Of a stretch of DNA of 23,532 bases, positions 15,017 through 23,524 are shown one piece after another. Every line of letters starts with the position of its first letter. Positions within the stretch are counted from its first letter, which is position 1. A program made the translations under genes and the position numbers. The notes under the pieces are model-generated. The model was not told the origin of the DNA, did not search any database, and worked only from the letters and a program-made list of their open reading frames with translations. Source of the DNA: JAYWIG01 sp043789035 (GTDB lineage Bacteria > Pseudomonadota > Gammaproteobacteria > Burkholderiales > Burkholderiaceae_E); contig JAYWIG010000355.1 of NCBI GenBank assembly GCA_043789035.1, positions 1 to 23,532 on the forward strand, written 5' to 3'.

Positions 15017-17887
15017 CTATGCCTTGTCGTCAAGGCCCGTTTCTACCTGTTGAAGACTCATCTGCTCGATAGGAGCCTTTGGTTTACGAGTGCGAACTGG
15101 CCGCGGTGCTGAAGGTATAACAACTTCTTCAACAGCCGCATTTGGTGCAGTTTCTACCCATTGCAACCCTGCTCCTGAAACGATGTTGTCGAGATCTGCT
15201 TTCTTTATCGGCGCAGGCGTTGGTACCGGAGTGGGGGCTGGCGCAGGTACTGACGTAGTGATAACAACAGGTGGAGGTGTGACAGGCGCGGGAACAGGTT
15301 GTACGGCCACTGGCGGTGTAATCGGCGCAGGAACATGCTCCGTAGCGACTGCTGCAGTAGCAACTGTAGCAATAGCAGCAGCCGCAGGTGCCAAAAAGCT
15401 ATCTTGCGGTGGCGATGCGACCAGTGTTTCTTGCGTCACTGCCTGATCATTGCTTGATTCGTCTCTTGGTCCACGATCACGGCCACCTCTAGCACCGCGG
15501 CGGCGGCGACTTCTACCGTCGCGATCCTCGCGTTGCTCGCCAGCCGTGGTTGGGGCGATATTGTCTACCGTCGATGGTTCGCCTGCGTTAGCTTCGATTA
15601 AGCTTGTTTGCACCATGGGTTGAGAAGTTTGGTCGACAGTTAAGCCTTCCGTAATCTGTGCTGCTTGCGGAACAACATTACCATTCTCATCTCTCTTTGG
15701 GCCGCGTTCGCGACGACCTCTGCCACCGCGTTCGCCACGCTCTCTAGGTTCCCTTGGCTCACGCGGCTCGCGAACTTCCCTAGGCTCACGGCTTTGTGGG
15801 GTAGAGTTTTCTCCGTTTGAGCTCTCAGTTGCTATTGCCGGCTTAGCACTATTCGGGTTGCGATTTTCGTCGCGAGGTTTGCGTGGCTCTCTTGGCTCTC
15901 TTGGCTCACGCAGCTCACGATTTTCAGGTTTTGACTCCGATTTGTCGCCACGATCAGGTCTGTCGCCACGTGATGAACTGCGATCACGGTTGCGATCTCT
16001 ACCACCACGTTCGCCACGGTCACGGCGCTGCCCATCACGAGCCGGCTTTTCCGATTTTCCGTCGGTTGCCGCCGCTTTGTTGGCTGTATTAGTGCTGTTC
16101 GATGCATCGTTTGATGCACCATTGCTAGCAACATTGGATTCGTTGGCAGGCTTGCTGCGGAACCAGCCTAATACACGCCCGATGAAGCCTTGCTCTGCAT
16201 TCTGTGACGACGCAACGATCCCAGTTGCTTGTACCGCCGGTGCAGCAACGGCCACAGGCGCTTCTATACGCAAAGGGGCAGGCTCCGAAGAGATAATGCC
16301 TTTAACCAATGCTTCTTGCTGGCTAGCAGGTGCTTCGTATTTTTTGGCAAGGTAAGTGTTTTCGTCGCTAGGGCCTTCGGCTAGCGCGTAGCTGGCACGA
16401 TAACTGGTTAATCGCTCGTCGTCATGCTTTAAGCGCTCTAAACGATAGTGCGGTGTTTCCAAATACTTGTTAGGAATCAACACCACTTCAACTTTTAGAC
16501 GAGCTTCGATCTTGGCGATTTCACCGCGTTTCTCATTCAGCAAATATGTCGCTACATCGACCGGCACTTGCACGTTGACCGATGCCGTGTTTTCCTTCAT
16601 TGATTCTTCTTGAATGATGCGCAGGACATGTAATGCTGATGATTCAATGTCGCGAATGGAACCTGTGCCGTTGCAACGTGGGCAAGTCATGTGACTGCCT
16701 TCTGATAGTGCAGGGCGTAGACGTTGACGCGATAGTTCCATTAAACCGAAGCGTGAGATTTTGCCCATTTGTACGCGAGCACGATCTACCTGCATCGCAT
16801 CTTTTAGGCGATTCTCAACTTCACGTTGGTTTTTGCTGCTTTCCATGTCGATGAAATCGATCACGATTAAGCCACCCAAGTCGCGTAACCGCATTTGGCG
16901 AGCAACTTCCTCAGCCGCTTCTAAGTTATTGCGTAATGCAGTCTCTTCGATGTCCGAGCCTTTAGTTGCGCGCGCCGAGTTAACGTCAATGGCAACTAAA
17001 GCTTCACTATGGTCAATCACAATGGCGCCGCCAGAGGGCAACGGTACTGTGCGTGAATGAGCTGTTTCGATTTGATGTTCGATTTGGAAACGAGAGAACA
17101 AGGGCGTGTCGTCTCGATAGCGCTTCACTTTGCCTTCGGTATCGGGCATCACGTGAGCCATAAACTGCTTAGCTTGTTCATACACGTCATCTGTGTCGAT
17201 CAAGATTTCGCCGATATCAGCGGTGAAATAATCGCGAATTGCGCGAATCACTAAGCTCGATTCCTGATAAATCAAGAACGCGCCATTGGCCGATTTTGCA
17301 GCACCGTCAATAGCGCGCCAAAGTTGCATGAGGTAGTTTAAATCCCACTGCAGCTCTTCAGAAGTGCGGCCAATACCTGCTGTACGAGCAATTAAGCTCA
17401 TGCCATTTGGGTATTCGAGCTTATCCATGGTTTCGCGAAGCTCTTGGCGATCTTCGCCCTCAACCCGGCGTGACACACCGCCGCCGCGAGGGTTGTTAGG
17501 CATCAAAACTAAGTAACGGCCGGCCAGAGAAACAAATGTCGTTAAAGCTGCGCCTTTGTTGCCACGCTCTTCTTTTTCAACCTGAACGATGAGTTCGGTA
17601 CCTTCTGCAATCGCATCTTGAATGCGTGCTTTGCTAATTTCTACGCCGTCTTTGAAGTAGGCTTTCGAAATTTCTTTGAAGGGTAAAAAGCCATGACGCT
17701 CTTCACCGTAGTTAACAAAACAAGCTTCTAAGCTTGGTTCGACTCGGGTTACAACACCTTTGTAGATGTTACTTTTGCGCGACTCATGGCCGGCAGATTC
17801 AATATCAATGTCAACGAGTTTTTGTCCGTCAACGATAGCGACCCGAGATTCCTCTGCGTGGGTAGCATTAAAAAGCATGCGTTTCAT
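15017..17887 (-). CDS. rne: Ribonuclease E
   Basis: The endonuclease at the centre of mRNA decay and rRNA/tRNA processing, 956 aa. The frame opens 26 codons further upstream (17965), but the conserved N-terminus is MKRMLFNATHAEE and GGAG lies 6 nt before that ATG at 17887. In order: S1 domain (SNIYKGVVTRVEPSLEACFVNYG), 5' sensor and DNase-I-like catalytic domain with the metal-binding Asp of VAIDVNSARAT and VIDFIDM, the zinc link MTCPRCNGTG, then the small domain. From about residue 530 the protein is a disordered scaffold: Arg/Gly/Glu-rich blocks with Arg-Glu-Pro arrays, a Pro/Val-rich stretch, and the conserved end SLQQVETG. A long structured leader upstream suggests autoregulation by RNase E, as known in E. 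coli. Confidence 0.96.
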   Translation of the reverse strand: MKRMLFNATHAEESRVAIVDGQKLVDIDIESAGHESRKSNIYKGVVTRVEPSLEACFVNYGEERHGFLPFKEISKAYFKDGVEISKARIQDAIAEGTELIVQVEKEERGNKGAALTTFVSLAGRYLVLMPNNPRGGGVSRRVEGEDRQELRETMDKLEYPNGMSLIARTAGIGRTSEELQWDLNYLMQLWRAIDGAAKSANGAFLIYQESSLVIRAIRDYFTADIGEILIDTDDVYEQAKQFMAHVMPDTEGKVKRYRDDTPLFSRFQIEHQIETAHSRTVPLPSGGAIVIDHSEALVAIDVNSARATKGSDIEETALRNNLEAAEEVARQMRLRDLGGLIVIDFIDMESSKNQREVENRLKDAMQVDRARVQMGKISRFGLMELSRQRLRPALSEGSHMTCPRCNGTGSIRDIESSALHVLRIIQEESMKENTASVNVQVPVDVATYLLNEKRGEIAKIEARLKVEVVLIPNKYLETPHYRLERLKHDDERLTSYRASYALAEGPSDENTYLAKKYEAPASQQEALVKGIISSEPAPLRIEAPVAVAAPAVQATGIVASSQNAEQGFIGRVLGWFRSKPANESNVASNGASNDASNSTNTANKAAATDGKSEKPARDGQRRDRGERGGRDRNRDRSSSRGDRPDRGDKSESKPENRELREPREPREPRKPRDENRNPNSAKPAIATESSNGENSTPQSREPREVREPREPREPRERGERGGRGRRERGPKRDENGNVVPQAAQITEGLTVDQTSQPMVQTSLIEANAGEPSTVDNIAPTTAGEQREDRDGRSRRRRGARGGRDRGPRDESSNDQAVTQETLVASPPQDSFLAPAAAAIATVATAAVATEHVPAPITPPVAVQPVPAPVTPPPVVITTSVPAPAPTPVPTPAPIKKADLDNIVSGAGLQWVETAPNAAVEEVVIPSAPRPVRTRKPKAPIEQMSLQQVETGLDDKA
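15740..15790 (-). repeat. Arg-Glu-Pro codon array 1 in rne
   Basis: Near-perfect 9-bp repeats encode consecutive Arg-Glu-Pro units (one variant Arg-Glu-Val) in the disordered scaffold of RNase E. Arg-rich blocks in this region of the enzyme commonly bind RNA. Such short repeats may vary in copy number between strains. Confidence 0.7.
15881..15919 (-). repeat. Arg-Glu-Pro codon array 2 in rne
   Basis: A second run of Arg-Glu-Leu/Pro triplets, about 90 nt from the first and in the same frame, again in the disordered scaffold of RNase E. Confidence 0.65.
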
Positions 17888-17971
17888 GCATTTCTCCATG
17901 CGCGATGTAGCAGCGGCGCAGGCCGGCCGGGGCCGAGGAGAAACAAAAAACACAACAGAGGCCACAACGAA

Positions 17972-17996
17972 GGGCCTTACTTTGAAGTATTGGCCC
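17972..17996 (-). promoter_or_regulatory. Hairpin in the rne leader, start-proximal
   Basis: GGGCC and GGCCC flank TACT-TCAA-AGTA, giving an outer 5-bp GC stem and an inner 4-bp stem separated by a small bulge, about 85 nt upstream of the rne start codon. No T-run follows, so it is not a terminator. Confidence 0.5.
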
Positions 17997-18307
17997 AGGT
18001 TGGGTGAGGCCTAGTGTTCGAGAATGAGCTTAGTCTCCGAAAGACGCGTCGCACCATCACCATGTAGCCATCTAGGCTCACGCAAGCTGGCCGTTATGGC
18101 GAGAGCAGGGGCTTTTGATAGGTTAACTGACTGGGATTTCATATGTTAGCTAGGGCTTAAGTGCGCTAGCGGTGCGTTTCGGTATTCGGTTGAGGAGAGC
18201 TTAAAAACTCCGGAGCTCATCTGCGAGCTGTGTTGCATCGCGCTTGAGTTCTGATGGAGGTCGAACTTACTATGTTAAGTTGGCTAGGTGTTCCTGTTAG
18301 GACCGGC

Positions 18308-18341
18308 ACAAGCTTTTCGGATAAAGCCGAGTAAAGCTTGT
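18308..18341 (-). promoter_or_regulatory. Long hairpin in the rne leader, promoter-proximal
   Basis: A perfect 9-bp stem (ACAAGCTTT with AAAGCTTGT), a 2-nt bulge, a 4-bp inner stem (TCGG with CCGA) and a 6-nt loop. It lies about 50 nt after the proposed rne transcription start. In E. coli, hairpins in the rne leader are what RNase E reads for autoregulation; that this one acts so is inference. Confidence 0.55.
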
Positions 18342-18397
18342 CTTGGTTAATTCTTATTTGCAACTATCGGTAATGTCATTTCCGTGCTGCTTCCAGA

Positions 18398-18406
18398 AGT
18401 ATAGCA
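18398..18406 (-). promoter_or_regulatory. Extended -10 promoter for rne
   Basis: On the minus strand TGCTATACT matches the extended -10 pattern TGnTATAAT with one mismatch. The -35 region is weak, as is common for extended -10 promoters. Transcription from here would start near 18391 and run through a leader of about 500 nt into rne. Confidence 0.5.
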
Positions 18407-18508
18407 AAATACTGCTAGATGAAGCACTTACGAGCAAAACCTGAAGCCGTTCGTCAGCCTGCTGTCGTAACTGAGGTCGTAACTAGCGTCATAAATGAGG
18501 TGCCGAAA

Positions 18509-19501
18509 ATGGAAGACAGCGCTGTTCTGCCTAAGCCGGCAGTACAACTTTATACGATTGACGATACCCTTGCGGGGCAAAGGCTTGACCATTTTTTAGT
18601 CAGAGTCTGTAAAACAGTGCCGAAGTCGCACATTTATCGAGTGATTCGTAGCGGTGAAGTGAGGGTAAACGGTAAACGTGCGCAATGCGATTCTCGACTG
18701 GTTGACAAGGATGTTGTTCGAGTGCCGCCTATTTGGTTATTACCCTCTGGAATCGCATCAGCAGAGCTAGTGGCTGGCGCGACTTCGCCTGTCAAGCCGA
18801 GAGCCTTTGAGGTTCTATTAGAAGATGAATTTCTATTGGCGATCAATAAGCCTGAGGGCGTTGCAGTGCATGGTGGTTCTGGCATTAGCAGCGGAGTCGT
18901 TGAGCAAATTCGTGCTGCTCGACCGGATTTGCGGTATTTGGAGTTAGTTCATAGAATCGATAAAGAAACCTCTGGTGTACTGCTCCTAGCCAAAAAGCGT
19001 TCGGCGTTAGTCCATCTTCAAAAACAGTTCAGTAGCCGAACCATCGCAAAGCATTACCGAGCGATCCTCGTTGGCAAAGTGCCAAAGCGAACCAAGACGC
19101 TAGATGGGTCACTATTGATACGTGTATTGCAAGATGGTCAAAAACAGGTGTCGGTTAACGCAGCGGGGCTTACCGCGATTACCCGAATTACAGGGCTGGC
19201 TCAGATTGAACATGCTCTAGCTGGAACACTGTCCTTGGTCGATGCAAAAATTGAAACTGGCCGAACCCATCAGATTCGTGTTCACTCAGCAAATCAAGGT
19301 TGGCCCATTCTAGGCGATCAAAAATACGGCAATTTTGAACTTAATAAGTTACTTTCAAAAACCTCGGTTAAGCGTATGTTTTTACACGCTTTTTCAATTG
19401 GATTTTATCATCCTGAAGTGCTCGAAACAGTTGCGAGGAAGATATTCATTAGTGCGCCACTACCAGCCACTTTCACCTCACTCTTTCCGGAAGTTTCATG
19501 A
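18509..19501 (+). CDS. rluC: 23S rRNA pseudouridine synthase RluC
   Basis: A 330-aa enzyme that makes pseudouridine in 23S rRNA. It has an N-terminal S4 RNA-binding domain (AGQRLDHFLVRVC...PKSHIYRVIRSGEVRVNGKR) and a catalytic domain with LVHRIDKETSGVLLLAKK, where Asp151 is the nucleophile, plus ETGRTHQIRVHSANQGWPILGD and KRMFLHAFSI. The PKSHIYR...GEVRVN pattern favours RluC over RluA or RluD. The frame opens at 18419, but that ATG has no ribosome site, while the ATG at 18509 has GAGG 8 nt ahead and gives the usual family length. It overlaps the next gene by 4 nt (ATGA) and is divergent from rne, the usual order in this group. Confidence 0.92.
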   Translation: MEDSAVLPKPAVQLYTIDDTLAGQRLDHFLVRVCKTVPKSHIYRVIRSGEVRVNGKRAQCDSRLVDKDVVRVPPIWLLPSGIASAELVAGATSPVKPRAFEVLLEDEFLLAINKPEGVAVHGGSGISSGVVEQIRAARPDLRYLELVHRIDKETSGVLLLAKKRSALVHLQKQFSSRTIAKHYRAILVGKVPKRTKTLDGSLLIRVLQDGQKQVSVNAAGLTAITRITGLAQIEHALAGTLSLVDAKIETGRTHQIRVHSANQGWPILGDQKYGNFELNKLLSKTSVKRMFLHAFSIGFYHPEVLETVARKIFISAPLPATFTSLFPEVS

Positions 19502-20532
19502 CTTTAAGTGTTGATTTTGCTGCGATTAAGGTGGTTGTTTTTGATTGGGACGGTACGCTGCTCGATTCAACTGGCGCAATTACGACGTCAATCCAGGAAG
19601 CCGCCGCTGATTTGTATTTGCCAGTACCTAGTTATGAGCAAGCCTCGCATGTGATCGGTTTGGCTTTGGCAAGTGCTTTGAAAATCGCAGTGCCTCAGGT
19701 ATCGGATCAACAACTCCCTGAACTAATCGAGAGATACAAATTTCATTATTTCAAGCGTGATAGCAGTTTGTATCCTTTTACGGGTATTCCGGAAATGCTT
19801 GATCAATTGATTGCCCTGAATGTACCGTTGGCAATTGCGACTGGCAAATCGACCATAGGTTTGATCCGAGCGCTAGATAGCTTAAGTTGGCGTAACAAAT
19901 TTGTCGCAACCCGATGTGCAGATCAAGGCGAACCAAAGCCGCACCCGTGGATGCTGCAGGACATTTGCGACGAGTTGGGAATAAAACCTCATGAAGCTTT
20001 GATGATTGGGGATACGACCCATGATTTAGGTTTAGCGAAGAATGCTGGAAGCCCAAGTGTTGGCGTAAGTTATGGTGCCCACTCAGACGCCGGTTTTGTA
20101 GCGTTTTCCCCAGTTGCGGTGTTTTCTAAAGTTTCTGCCTTATCAGAATGGTTACTCGCAGGGTTTGTTGATCGAGCCTCAAACGATGGCGAAACCGAAA
20201 AGAGTAATGAAATTTGTATGAGCCATGACTTAGAAGATAAAAGCTATGGAACTCGGTTCGAAATGCCCGACGGCAGGCAAGCTTTTGTCATTCGATTCGA
20301 TGGGCAAATAAAAGGCTATATCAATGAATGCCGACATTTACCTACCGAACTGGATTGGAACTTCGGACACTTTCTAGATGCTGAAAAAAAGTATTTAATC
20401 TGCGCTACCCACGGTGCCTTGTATGACCCATTATCTGGGTTATGCGTTGCAGGGCCTTGCAGGGGCAAATCATTAGAAGCCGTTGCAGTCAGCGAACTTA
20501 ACGGCAAAATTTATCTTGAATCGATCAAATAA
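19498..20532 (+). CDS. HAD-family phosphatase fused to a Rieske [2Fe-2S] domain
   Basis: A 344-aa protein with two domains. Residues 1-225 are a HAD-IA phosphatase of the phosphoglycolate-phosphatase type: nucleophile Asp16 and general acid Asp18 in VFDWDGTLLDS, ATGKS (motif II), GEPKPHPWM (motif III) and GDTTHDLGLAKNAG (motif IV). Residues about 245-344 are a Rieske ferredoxin-like domain with Cys278-x-His280 and Cys302-x2-His305, all ligands intact, then DPLSGLCVAGPCRG. In related bacteria these two proteins are, to my knowledge, separate neighbouring genes at this same place. An ATG at 20218 sits exactly where a separate Rieske protein would begin, so internal initiation is possible. Substrate and redox partner are unknown. 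Confidence 0.88.
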   Translation: MTLSVDFAAIKVVVFDWDGTLLDSTGAITTSIQEAAADLYLPVPSYEQASHVIGLALASALKIAVPQVSDQQLPELIERYKFHYFKRDSSLYPFTGIPEMLDQLIALNVPLAIATGKSTIGLIRALDSLSWRNKFVATRCADQGEPKPHPWMLQDICDELGIKPHEALMIGDTTHDLGLAKNAGSPSVGVSYGAHSDAGFVAFSPVAVFSKVSALSEWLLAGFVDRASNDGETEKSNEICMSHDLEDKSYGTRFEMPDGRQAFVIRFDGQIKGYINECRHLPTELDWNFGHFLDAEKKYLICATHGALYDPLSGLCVAGPCRGKSLEAVAVSELNGKIYLESIK

Positions 20533-20539
20533 AGTGAAT

Positions 20540-21595
20540 ATGAATAGCAGTAGTGAACCAAAACTAGGTGAAACAGATGCTTTACCGAGCGACGCAATAA
20601 GTAACTTACCGAGGCGTGCCGAGGTTAAGTCTGTTGCTTGGGAGCGAGAGGTGTTAGAAGGCTTGCTGCATGCGACTTTAAAAGAGCAGCGCGCCAGGCG
20701 GCGTTGGGGAATTTTTTTCAAACTCACTGGATTAGCGCTCGTGGGTTTCTTTTTTGCAATGACTTTTGGATGGTTTAACTTGGGCAAATCTGCAGATGAC
20801 GGTGGAAAGCATACCGCTCTGATCGAGCTTGCGGGCGCAATTGATATCGATGGTGAAGCTTCTGCGGACTCAATCAACTCTGCTTTGCGTGCCGCGTTTG
20901 AGGATAGCAACACTGCCGGAATCGTGATGCGTATTAATAGTCCTGGCGGCAGTCCGGTGCAGTCAGGTTTGATTTTTCAAGAGATAAAAAGGCTACGAGC
21001 CAAGTATCCGAACATTCCACTTTATGCGGTTGTAGAAGAAATGTGTGCCTCAGGGGGGTATTTTGTAGCTGCTGCGGCGGATAAAATTTATGTCAACGAA
21101 GCTAGCTTGATTGGTTCGATTGGCGTGCTGATGGATGGCTTTGGGTTTACCGGCGTGATGGAGAAGGCCGGTGTCGAACGTCGCTTATTGACTGCTGGTG
21201 CTAATAAAGGGTTTTTAGACAGCTTTTCGCCGCTGGGGGAGGAGCAAAAAAAGTTTGCTCAAGAAATGCTTGCTGACATTCATCAACAGTTCATTGATGC
21301 AGTAAAGAAAGGGCGAGGCGCTCGCTTGAAAGAGAGTCCAGAGCTGTTTTCCGGCTTAGTGTGGACTGGCAAGCGCAGTATTGAGTTAGGCATCGCTGAT
21401 GAGATTGGTTCGCTCGATTCGATCGCCCGAGACGTAATAAAGGTTGAGAACATGAAAGACTTCACTTCCAGAGAAAATATCGCTGAAAAACTAGCTCGTC
21501 GGGTCGGGGCAAGTTTCGGTAAATCAGTTGGCGCATCTATCACGAAGGTAATAAACGGCAGTGAGGGCCAAATTAGATCGATTCAGCTACGCTAG
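20540..21595 (+). CDS. sppA: S49 family signal peptide peptidase (SppA-like, short form)
   Basis: A 351-aa membrane-anchored protease that degrades leftover signal peptides. One membrane helix (IFFKLTGLALVGFFFAMTFGW, about residues 58-78) precedes the catalytic domain, which should face the periplasm. The Ser-Lys dyad is Ser171 in EEMCASGGYFVAAAADKI and Lys223 in AGANKGFLDSFSPL; the 52-residue spacing equals that of the Bacillus subtilis enzyme. MRINSPGGSPVQSG and GSIGVLMDGFGF are further family motifs. It is the single-domain form, about half the length of E. coli SppA. The frame opens at 20483 inside the previous gene, but the ATG at 20540, 7 nt after that gene's stop, is preferred. Its 3' end overlaps the converging methyltransferase gene by 9 bp. 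Confidence 0.9.
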   Translation: MNSSSEPKLGETDALPSDAISNLPRRAEVKSVAWEREVLEGLLHATLKEQRARRRWGIFFKLTGLALVGFFFAMTFGWFNLGKSADDGGKHTALIELAGAIDIDGEASADSINSALRAAFEDSNTAGIVMRINSPGGSPVQSGLIFQEIKRLRAKYPNIPLYAVVEEMCASGGYFVAAAADKIYVNEASLIGSIGVLMDGFGFTGVMEKAGVERRLLTAGANKGFLDSFSPLGEEQKKFAQEMLADIHQQFIDAVKKGRGARLKESPELFSGLVWTGKRSIELGIADEIGSLDSIARDVIKVENMKDFTSRENIAEKLARRVGASFGKSVGASITKVINGSEGQIRSIQLR

Positions 21596-22321
21596 CAGCG
21601 CAAATACCGTCGGTTCGGCAAGTTGGTTCGCAACTCTGTCTGTCACCGAACGTTTTTTCCACTGGGCAATGGTTTGAGACGAAATTGCTTCGTCACGCAA
21701 GCTCAATTGGCTAGCGCTCATGAAACGTGTCTGTGGAGCTAGACATTCGAGGGCCGTCTGCAGAAATGCTTTACTGCGATAAGGCGTTTCTATCATCAGA
21801 ATCGATTCTTTATTTTTTTGAGAGCGCGCTTGGAAGTTCAAAAGTGCTTTTTTGCGCCCTTCAGAATCGGCGGGTAAATAGCCCACAAAGGCGAACTGCT
21901 GGCCGTTCATGCCAGAAGCCATTAATGCCAAGATAAGCGATGTTGGGCCAATGAGAGGCCTAATCTTAAAGTCAGCACCAGCAGCAATTTCATCTTGCAC
22001 TTTCGCCACTAATCGAGCACCCGGGTCTGCCACCCCTGGGCAACCTGCATCAGACAAAATTCCGATATCTTGCCCAGCCTCTAGTGGGGCAAGCATTGCT
22101 TGGAAATCGCCTTCTACAGTTCGTTGGTTTAGCTCATACCAATTGCGATCAGCTAATGCACCGCTTAAAACCGGTTTTAAAAAGGCTCTTGCAACTTTGG
22201 GCGTTTCAACAACAAAGTGCTGAATTGCATCGATTTGAATTAACGTGCTGCTCGGTAATACATCGGTAATTAAAGTGCTTTCACCGAGAGGCATCGGAAT
22301 AAGCCAGGCGGTTGCTGCCAT
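21587..22321 (-). CDS. SAM-dependent methyltransferase, tetrapyrrole methylase / RsmI-like family
   Basis: A 244-aa protein with the tetrapyrrole-methylase fold: WLIPMPLGES at the start, GQDIGILSDAGCPGVADPGARLV (the SAM-binding region shared with RsmI) and RPLIGPTSLILALMASGMNGQQFAFVGYLP. It differs from true RsmI, which has PIGNLxDIT and an EDTR motif; here the second is replaced by VVETPKVARAFLK. It is therefore a paralogue, of a kind found next to maf in Burkholderiales, with an unproven substrate. It starts 3 nt after the maf stop and is probably co-transcribed with it; its 3' end overlaps sppA on the other strand by 9 bp. Confidence 0.82.
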   Translation of the reverse strand: MAATAWLIPMPLGESTLITDVLPSSTLIQIDAIQHFVVETPKVARAFLKPVLSGALADRNWYELNQRTVEGDFQAMLAPLEAGQDIGILSDAGCPGVADPGARLVAKVQDEIAAGADFKIRPLIGPTSLILALMASGMNGQQFAFVGYLPADSEGRKKALLNFQARSQKNKESILMIETPYRSKAFLQTALECLAPQTRFMSASQLSLRDEAISSQTIAQWKKRSVTDRVANQLAEPTVFALLA

Positions 22322-22324
22322 CGA

Positions 22325-22921
22325 TTAACTTTCCCTATCTAAAACGTTGAGCCCTGCGCGCTCCAACATATCTGTTAAAGCGATGAGTGGTAAACCCACA
22401 AGCGCTGTTGGATCTGGGCAGTTGACGCGCTCGACCAAAGCGATACCTAAAGATTCAATCTTTGCCGATCCAGTACAGTCATAGGGTTTTTCACGTTGTA
22501 AATAGTTTTCTATTTGCGCGATGTTCAGCTGGCGAAACTTCACACTAATTTCAATGCTTGTGACTTCAGAAAATTGCATGGAAGGGCGAATCACGCAAAG
22601 GCCGCTGTGAAAAAGTAACTCGCGACCCGAGGCGCTTTTCAGTTGCAATGTTGCGTTCTCATGCGTTTCAGGTTTCCCCAGAGTTGTTCTACCGTCGATA
22701 GACGCAGTTTGGTCAGAGCCAATTACCACCCAATCTCTACCATTGGCCTGGTCGGCTACAGCTTGCGCTTTTGCTAGGGAAAGGCGTCTTGCAAGTAAAA
22801 ATGGGGTTTCGTTCTTCCGAGGCGTTTCATCAACACCGGGCGCTATAACTTCGAACGGAATCCCTAAACGCTCTAGCATTTGGCGACGATATTTTGAGGT
22901 TGAGGCAAGAATTAGCTGCAT
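22325..22921 (-). CDS. maf: Maf/YceF-type nucleotide pyrophosphatase
   Basis: A 198-aa Maf-family protein; these hydrolyse non-standard or modified nucleoside triphosphates. The start QLILASTSKYRRQMLERLGIPF, then VDETPRKNE and VIGSDQTASIDGRTTLGKP, match the YceF branch, which prefers 7-methyl-GTP. The frame opens 11 codons upstream (22954), but the conserved N-terminus begins at the ATG at 22921, with AGGA about 9 nt before it, and this gives the usual family length. It is divergent from yceD with 39 bp between start codons and is followed closely by the methyltransferase gene. Confidence 0.92.
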   Translation of the reverse strand: MQLILASTSKYRRQMLERLGIPFEVIAPGVDETPRKNETPFLLARRLSLAKAQAVADQANGRDWVVIGSDQTASIDGRTTLGKPETHENATLQLKSASGRELLFHSGLCVIRPSMQFSEVTSIEISVKFRQLNIAQIENYLQREKPYDCTGSAKIESLGIALVERVNCPDPTALVGLPLIALTDMLERAGLNVLDRES

Positions 22922-22960
22922 GGGGCGGCATCCTACACTAAAGACAGCTACCATTGCGTC

Positions 22961-23518
22961 GTGAAAACAATCATTAACACTAACGAATTTGCCCGCAAGG
23001 GTGATGTTCTGTCCGGCGACATTTCTGGTGAAGAGCTAGAACGTGCCGACGATTTGCTATTTGATCACCAAGCGTCTATCGCTTGGAAGCTCAAGGGCAA
23101 GCAAACAAAGCGGGCAGACGGTGGTTATGAGAGTTACATAACGCTTGGGCTTCATGGCGTCGCGAAGATGATTTGCCTAAGATGCTTAGAAATTGTTGAA
23201 ATTCCAATTAGCTTGGAGCGTCAGTTTCGGATCGCTAAAGACGAAGCTCATGCTGCAAAACTTGATGCTGAAGACGAGTTGGTCGACGCAATCGTGGGCT
23301 CGGTACAGTTTGAAGTGCTCGACCTCGTTGAAGATGAAGTTATTATGACACTTCCTTTTTCACCAAAGCATGATTCCTGTTCGGCCCCTACGTTCAATAC
23401 GGGTTTTGAGGCTTCCGTTGCCGCTGATGACAATGGTAAAGAAGGGGTAAATGACGAAGATAGAGAGCGTCCCAACCCTTTTCGTGTATTAGCTCAGCTT
23501 AAGAAGCCAAATCCTTGA
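22961..23518 (+). CDS. yceD: YceD (DUF177) family protein, large-ribosomal-subunit associated
   Basis: A 185-aa protein of the YceD/DUF177 family, linked to 23S rRNA accumulation and usually encoded just before rpmF. Seen: CLRCLEIVEIPI, the acidic block DEVIMTLPFSPKHDSC preceded by LVE, and the end NPFRVLAQLKK, all family signatures. The two Cys pairs might bind zinc. The start is a GTG at 22961; the ribosome site is weak. The next gene is expected to be rpmF (ribosomal protein L32), just outside the window. Its stop codon lies in an extended -10 promoter element. Confidence 0.9.
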   Translation: MKTIINTNEFARKGDVLSGDISGEELERADDLLFDHQASIAWKLKGKQTKRADGGYESYITLGLHGVAKMICLRCLEIVEIPISLERQFRIAKDEAHAAKLDAEDELVDAIVGSVQFEVLDLVEDEVIMTLPFSPKHDSCSAPTFNTGFEASVAADDNGKEGVNDEDRERPNPFRVLAQLKKPNP

Positions 23519-23524
23519 TATAAT
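23516..23524 (+). promoter_or_regulatory. Extended -10 promoter, probably for rpmF and fatty-acid genes
   Basis: TGATATAAT is a perfect extended -10 (TGnTATAAT), and its first three bases are the yceD stop codon. The -35 region is weak. It would drive the genes just after the window, expected to be rpmF and plsX/fab genes. Confidence 0.6.

Larger units (their letters stand above)
17888..18508. other. Gene-free region between rne and rluC, probably the rne leader
   Basis: No convincing gene lies here on either strand. Read on the minus strand it most likely is a 5' leader of about 500 nt for rne, starting near 18391. It holds at least two clear hairpins (18308-18341 and 17972-17996), several GAGCTC-type short inverted repeats around 18195-18235, and a GC-rich stretch just before the rne ribosome site. 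The 90 bp from 18419 could instead be an N-terminal extension of rluC. Confidence 0.55.

Noticed and set aside
15090..16355. Long Gly/Thr/Ala- and Arg/Ser-rich plus-strand frames opposite the rne 3' half
   Set aside because: They arise because the disordered, Pro- and Arg-rich C-terminus of RNase E avoids stop codons on the other strand. Composition simply mirrors rne.
17888..17965. N-terminal extension of RNase E from 17965
   Set aside because: The extra 26 residues are unlike the family N-terminus, and the conserved start with GGAG ahead lies at 17887.
18419..18508. Start of rluC at 18419
   Set aside because: No ribosome site precedes this ATG and it would add 30 residues not typical of the family; the ATG at 18509 has GAGG at good spacing. 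Not fully excluded.
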